Below, piece after piece: positions 6,408 to 7,838 of a stretch of DNA of 7,838 bases. The stretch is from assembly GCA_025936615.1 (NCBI GenBank), contig JAICSZ010000084.1:1-7838 (forward strand), written 5' to 3'. Position numbers and translations under genes: made by a program. Origin of the DNA: Pedococcus sp. (GTDB taxonomy: Bacteria > Actinomycetota > Actinomycetes > Actinomycetales > Dermatophilaceae). How positions within the stretch are numbered: position 1 is the stretch's first letter; each line of letters begins with the position of its first letter. Below the pieces are notes generated by a model. That model searched no databases. It was not told the DNA's origin and saw only the letters and a program-made list of their open reading frames with translations.

Positions 6408-6437
6408 GGTGACAACGCGGCATACCGTCGTCGTCCC

Positions 6438-6443
6438 TAGGCT
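6438..6443 (+). promoter_or_regulatory. Candidate TAGGCT -10 for the carbamate kinase/ring-opening amidohydrolase operon
   Basis: The same hexamer as before the CoA-transferase gene, here placing transcription start near 6450 and leaving a leader of about 27 nt that contains a strong Shine-Dalgarno sequence. No convincing -35 is seen at the right spacing; GTGACA (6409-6414) is 23 bp away, too far. Confidence 0.35.
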
Positions 6444-6464
6444 CGCCGCACGGCGTCCACGCGC

Positions 6465-6471
6465 GAGGAGG
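6465..6471 (+). promoter_or_regulatory. Ribosome binding site that fixes the carbamate kinase start
   Basis: GAGGAGG followed by five bases and ATG is close to ideal. A possible in-frame GTG at 6471 overlaps this site and would leave no Shine-Dalgarno sequence of its own, so ATG 6477 is preferred. Confidence 0.8.
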
Positions 6472-6476
6472 TGTGC

Positions 6477-7430
6477 ATGCGGGTCCTGGTGGCGCTGGGT
6501 GGCAACGCCATGACCGGCCCCGACGGCAGCGCCACCCAGAAGGCGCAGCGCCACGCGATCCGGCGCGCCATGGAACGCATCGCCGACGTGGTCGCGGCGG
6601 GGCACGAGGTCGTGATCACCCACGGCAACGGTCCTCAGGTGGGCAACCTCCTGGTCAAGAACGAGCTGGCCGCCCACGTGGTCCCCCCGGTCACCCTCGA
6701 CTGGTGCGGCGCGCAGACGCAGGCGACGGTCGGCTTCACCGTCATGGACACGCTCGAGCCCGCGCTGCGCGCCCGCGGTGCCAGCCACCCCGTCGCCGCG
6801 CTGGTCACCCGCACCCTCGTCGACACCGACGACCCCAACTTCACATCGCCCAGCAAGCCGATCGGTCGGTACCTCCCGCGGGCGCAGGCGCAGGTCCTCA
6901 TCGACCACGGCGAGACCTGGCAGGACCGCGGTGAGAAGGGTTGGCGCCGCGTGGTTGCCTCCCCGGAGCCGCTCGAGGTGCTCGAGACGCACACCGTCGT
7001 GGCCCTGCTGGCCGCCGGCTATGTCGTCGTGGCGGCTGGTGGCGGCGGCATCCCTGTCGTCCGCACCGGGTCGGGCGAGGTGCACGGCGTCGAGGCGGTC
7101 ATCGACAAGGACCTCACGGCGGCCGTGCTTGCACGCGACCTCGACGCCGACGTCCTCGTCATCGCCACGGACGTTGCGAACGCGACCCTGGGCTTCGGCA
7201 CCGCTTCGGCGCGCGCCCTGGGCCGGGTGCCGCTCAGCGAGATGGAGTCGTATGCCGCGAACGGCCAGTTCGCATCTGGGTCCATGGGGCCCAAGGTGGA
7301 GGCGGTGCTGCGGTTCGTCCGTGGTGGCGGGACACGCGGTGTCATCACTGCGCTCGACCTGATCGCCGACGCCGTCGACGGCAAGGCCGGCACCATCGTC
7401 GAGAACTCTTCGGTACCAACGGAAAGGTGA
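6477..7430 (+). CDS. arcC: Carbamate kinase
   Basis: A 317-residue cytoplasmic amino-acid-kinase-fold enzyme, usual family length about 310. It interconverts carbamoyl phosphate + ADP with ATP + carbamate (then NH3 and CO2). Visible family blocks are ALGGNA (6-11), THGNGPQVG (48-56), SKPIG (126-130), AAGGGGIPV (186-194), [10 protein letters not shown] (206-215), ATDV (230-233), [12 protein letters not shown] (265-276) and GGGTRGVIT (283-291). The [11 protein letters not shown] stretch (77-87) departs from the more usual CGAM-type sequence of arginine-pathway enzymes. No arginine deiminase or ornithine carbamoyltransferase gene is near. Instead a ring-opening amidohydrolase follows after 5 nt, suggesting a catabolic role in harvesting ATP from carbamoyl phosphate, as AllK does in E. 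coli allantoin breakdown. Function is firm; pathway is inferred. Confidence 0.93.
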   Translation: MRVLVALGGNAMTGPDGSATQKAQRHAIRRAMERIADVVAAGHEVVITHGNGPQVGNLLVKNELAAHVVPPVTLDWCGAQTQATVGFTVMDTLEPALRARGASHPVAALVTRTLVDTDDPNFTSPSKPIGRYLPRAQAQVLIDHGETWQDRGEKGWRRVVASPEPLEVLETHTVVALLAAGYVVVAAGGGGIPVVRTGSGEVHGVEAVIDKDLTAAVLARDLDADVLVIATDVANATLGFGTASARALGRVPLSEMESYAANGQFASGSMGPKVEAVLRFVRGGGTRGVITALDLIADAVDGKAGTIVENSSVPTER

Positions 7431-7435
7431 AAGTC

Positions 7436-7838
7436 ATGCCCGACGCAATCGAGGTCCGCAAGGTGCCGCTGCACGGTGTCTCGGACGCCAGCGAGCTGGC
7501 CCGCCTCATCGACGACGGGGTGATGGAGGCCGACCGGGTCGTCGCCGTCATCGGCAAGACCGAGGGCAACGGTGGCGTCAACGACTACACGCGGATCATC
7601 GCCGACCGGGCGTTCCGGCAGGTCCTGGTCGACAAGGGCGCCCCCGCCGAGCAGGTCGCGCAGGTGCCGATCGTGTGGTCGGGCGGCACGGACGGCGTGA
7701 TCAGCCCGCACGCGACGATCTTCGCCACCATCCCGGCGGAGAAGGCCGAGCAGTCAGACGACCTGCGGCTCACGGTGGGCTTCGCGATGAGCGAGCCGCT
7801 CAAGCCCGAGGAGATCGGCTTCACGCCGATGATCGAGA
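7436..7838 (+). CDS. Ring-opening amidohydrolase (cyanuric acid amidohydrolase/barbiturase family), N-terminal fragment
   Basis: The first 134 residues of a gene that leaves the right edge; family members are about 350-370 residues built from three similar domains, so roughly the first domain is visible. AtzD/TrzD open cyanuric acid and barbiturase opens barbituric acid, by hydrolysing a ring amide. [17 protein letters not shown] (37-53) and [11 protein letters not shown] (82-92) match the first-domain signatures of AtzD (MGKTEGNGCVNDYTR, SGGTEGVLSPH as recalled). Lys41 and Ser82 correspond to the Lys/Ser pair of that domain. RLTVGFA and PLKPEEIG near 111-128 also fit. ATG 7436 follows GGAAAGG (7421-7427) at 8 nt and is 5 nt after the carbamate kinase stop, so the two form an operon. 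Domains that distinguish cyanuric acid, barbiturate or other substrates lie beyond the window; no symbol is given for that reason. Confidence 0.92.
   Translation, partial: MPDAIEVRKVPLHGVSDASELARLIDDGVMEADRVVAVIGKTEGNGGVNDYTRIIADRAFRQVLVDKGAPAEQVAQVPIVWSGGTDGVISPHATIFATIPAEKAEQSDDLRLTVGFAMSEPLKPEEIGFTPMIE

Noticed and set aside
6471..6476. GTG at 6471 as the carbamate kinase start
   Set aside because: It overlaps the GAGGAGG ribosome binding site that is ideally spaced for ATG 6477, and family proteins begin right before the V-ALGGNA strand.
1..7838. tRNA/rRNA genes, CRISPR arrays, insertion sequences, phage or toxin-antitoxin genes
   Set aside because: No repeat-spacer pattern, transposase motif, terminal inverted repeats, or tRNA-like cloverleaf was seen; all coding space is accounted for by metabolic and transport genes.

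Overview
The window is GC-rich, uses GTG starts freely, packs genes with 1-5 nt overlaps or gaps, and shows TAGGCT-type -10 elements. One of these sits 6 nt before a start codon, as in leaderless actinobacterial mRNAs. Protein style and the AccD3-like fused carboxyltransferase (closest recalled relative: the mycobacterial ~495-aa AccD3) point to a high-GC actinomycete. Genus-level placement is not supported by the sequence alone.

Layout: (1) positions 2-532 (+) are the C-terminal 176 residues of a HyuB-type ATP-dependent hydantoinase/oxoprolinase beta subunit, cut by the left edge. (2) 549-2829 (-) is a complete three-gene polar amino-acid ABC importer that converges on hyuB: lipoprotein binding protein, permease, ATPase. 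It most resembles the FliY/YecS/YecC (TcyJ/L/N) L-cystine system. Its control region at 2830-2994 is shared with a divergent gene and holds a candidate promoter, a 19-bp palindrome and a direct repeat. (3) 2995-4173 (+) is a family III (CaiB/BaiF) CoA-transferase, apparently read from a leaderless message. (4) 4260-6367 (+) is a two-gene unit: an unrecognised single-pass membrane-anchored protein whose stop overlaps the start of an AccD-AccA fused carboxyltransferase. (5) 6477-7838 (+) is a carbamate kinase followed 5 nt later by the start of a ring-opening amidohydrolase of the cyanuric acid amidohydrolase/barbiturase (AtzD/TrzD) family, cut by the right edge.

The common thread is nitrogen-heterocycle and amide catabolism at both edges: HyuB on the left, AtzD-family enzyme plus carbamate kinase on the right, with no arginine deiminase genes in view. 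Between them lie a sulfur amino-acid importer and two acyl-CoA enzymes. A barbiturate-to-malonate-to-malonyl-CoA route could in principle link the ring-opening enzyme to the CoA-transferase and carboxyltransferase, but that is speculation. The most promising unit for new biology is the carbamate kinase/ring-opening amidohydrolase operon running off the right edge. The most unexpected small-scale signal is an 8-mer, GTATGCCG, that occurs six times, in all three codon phases and in intergenic DNA.
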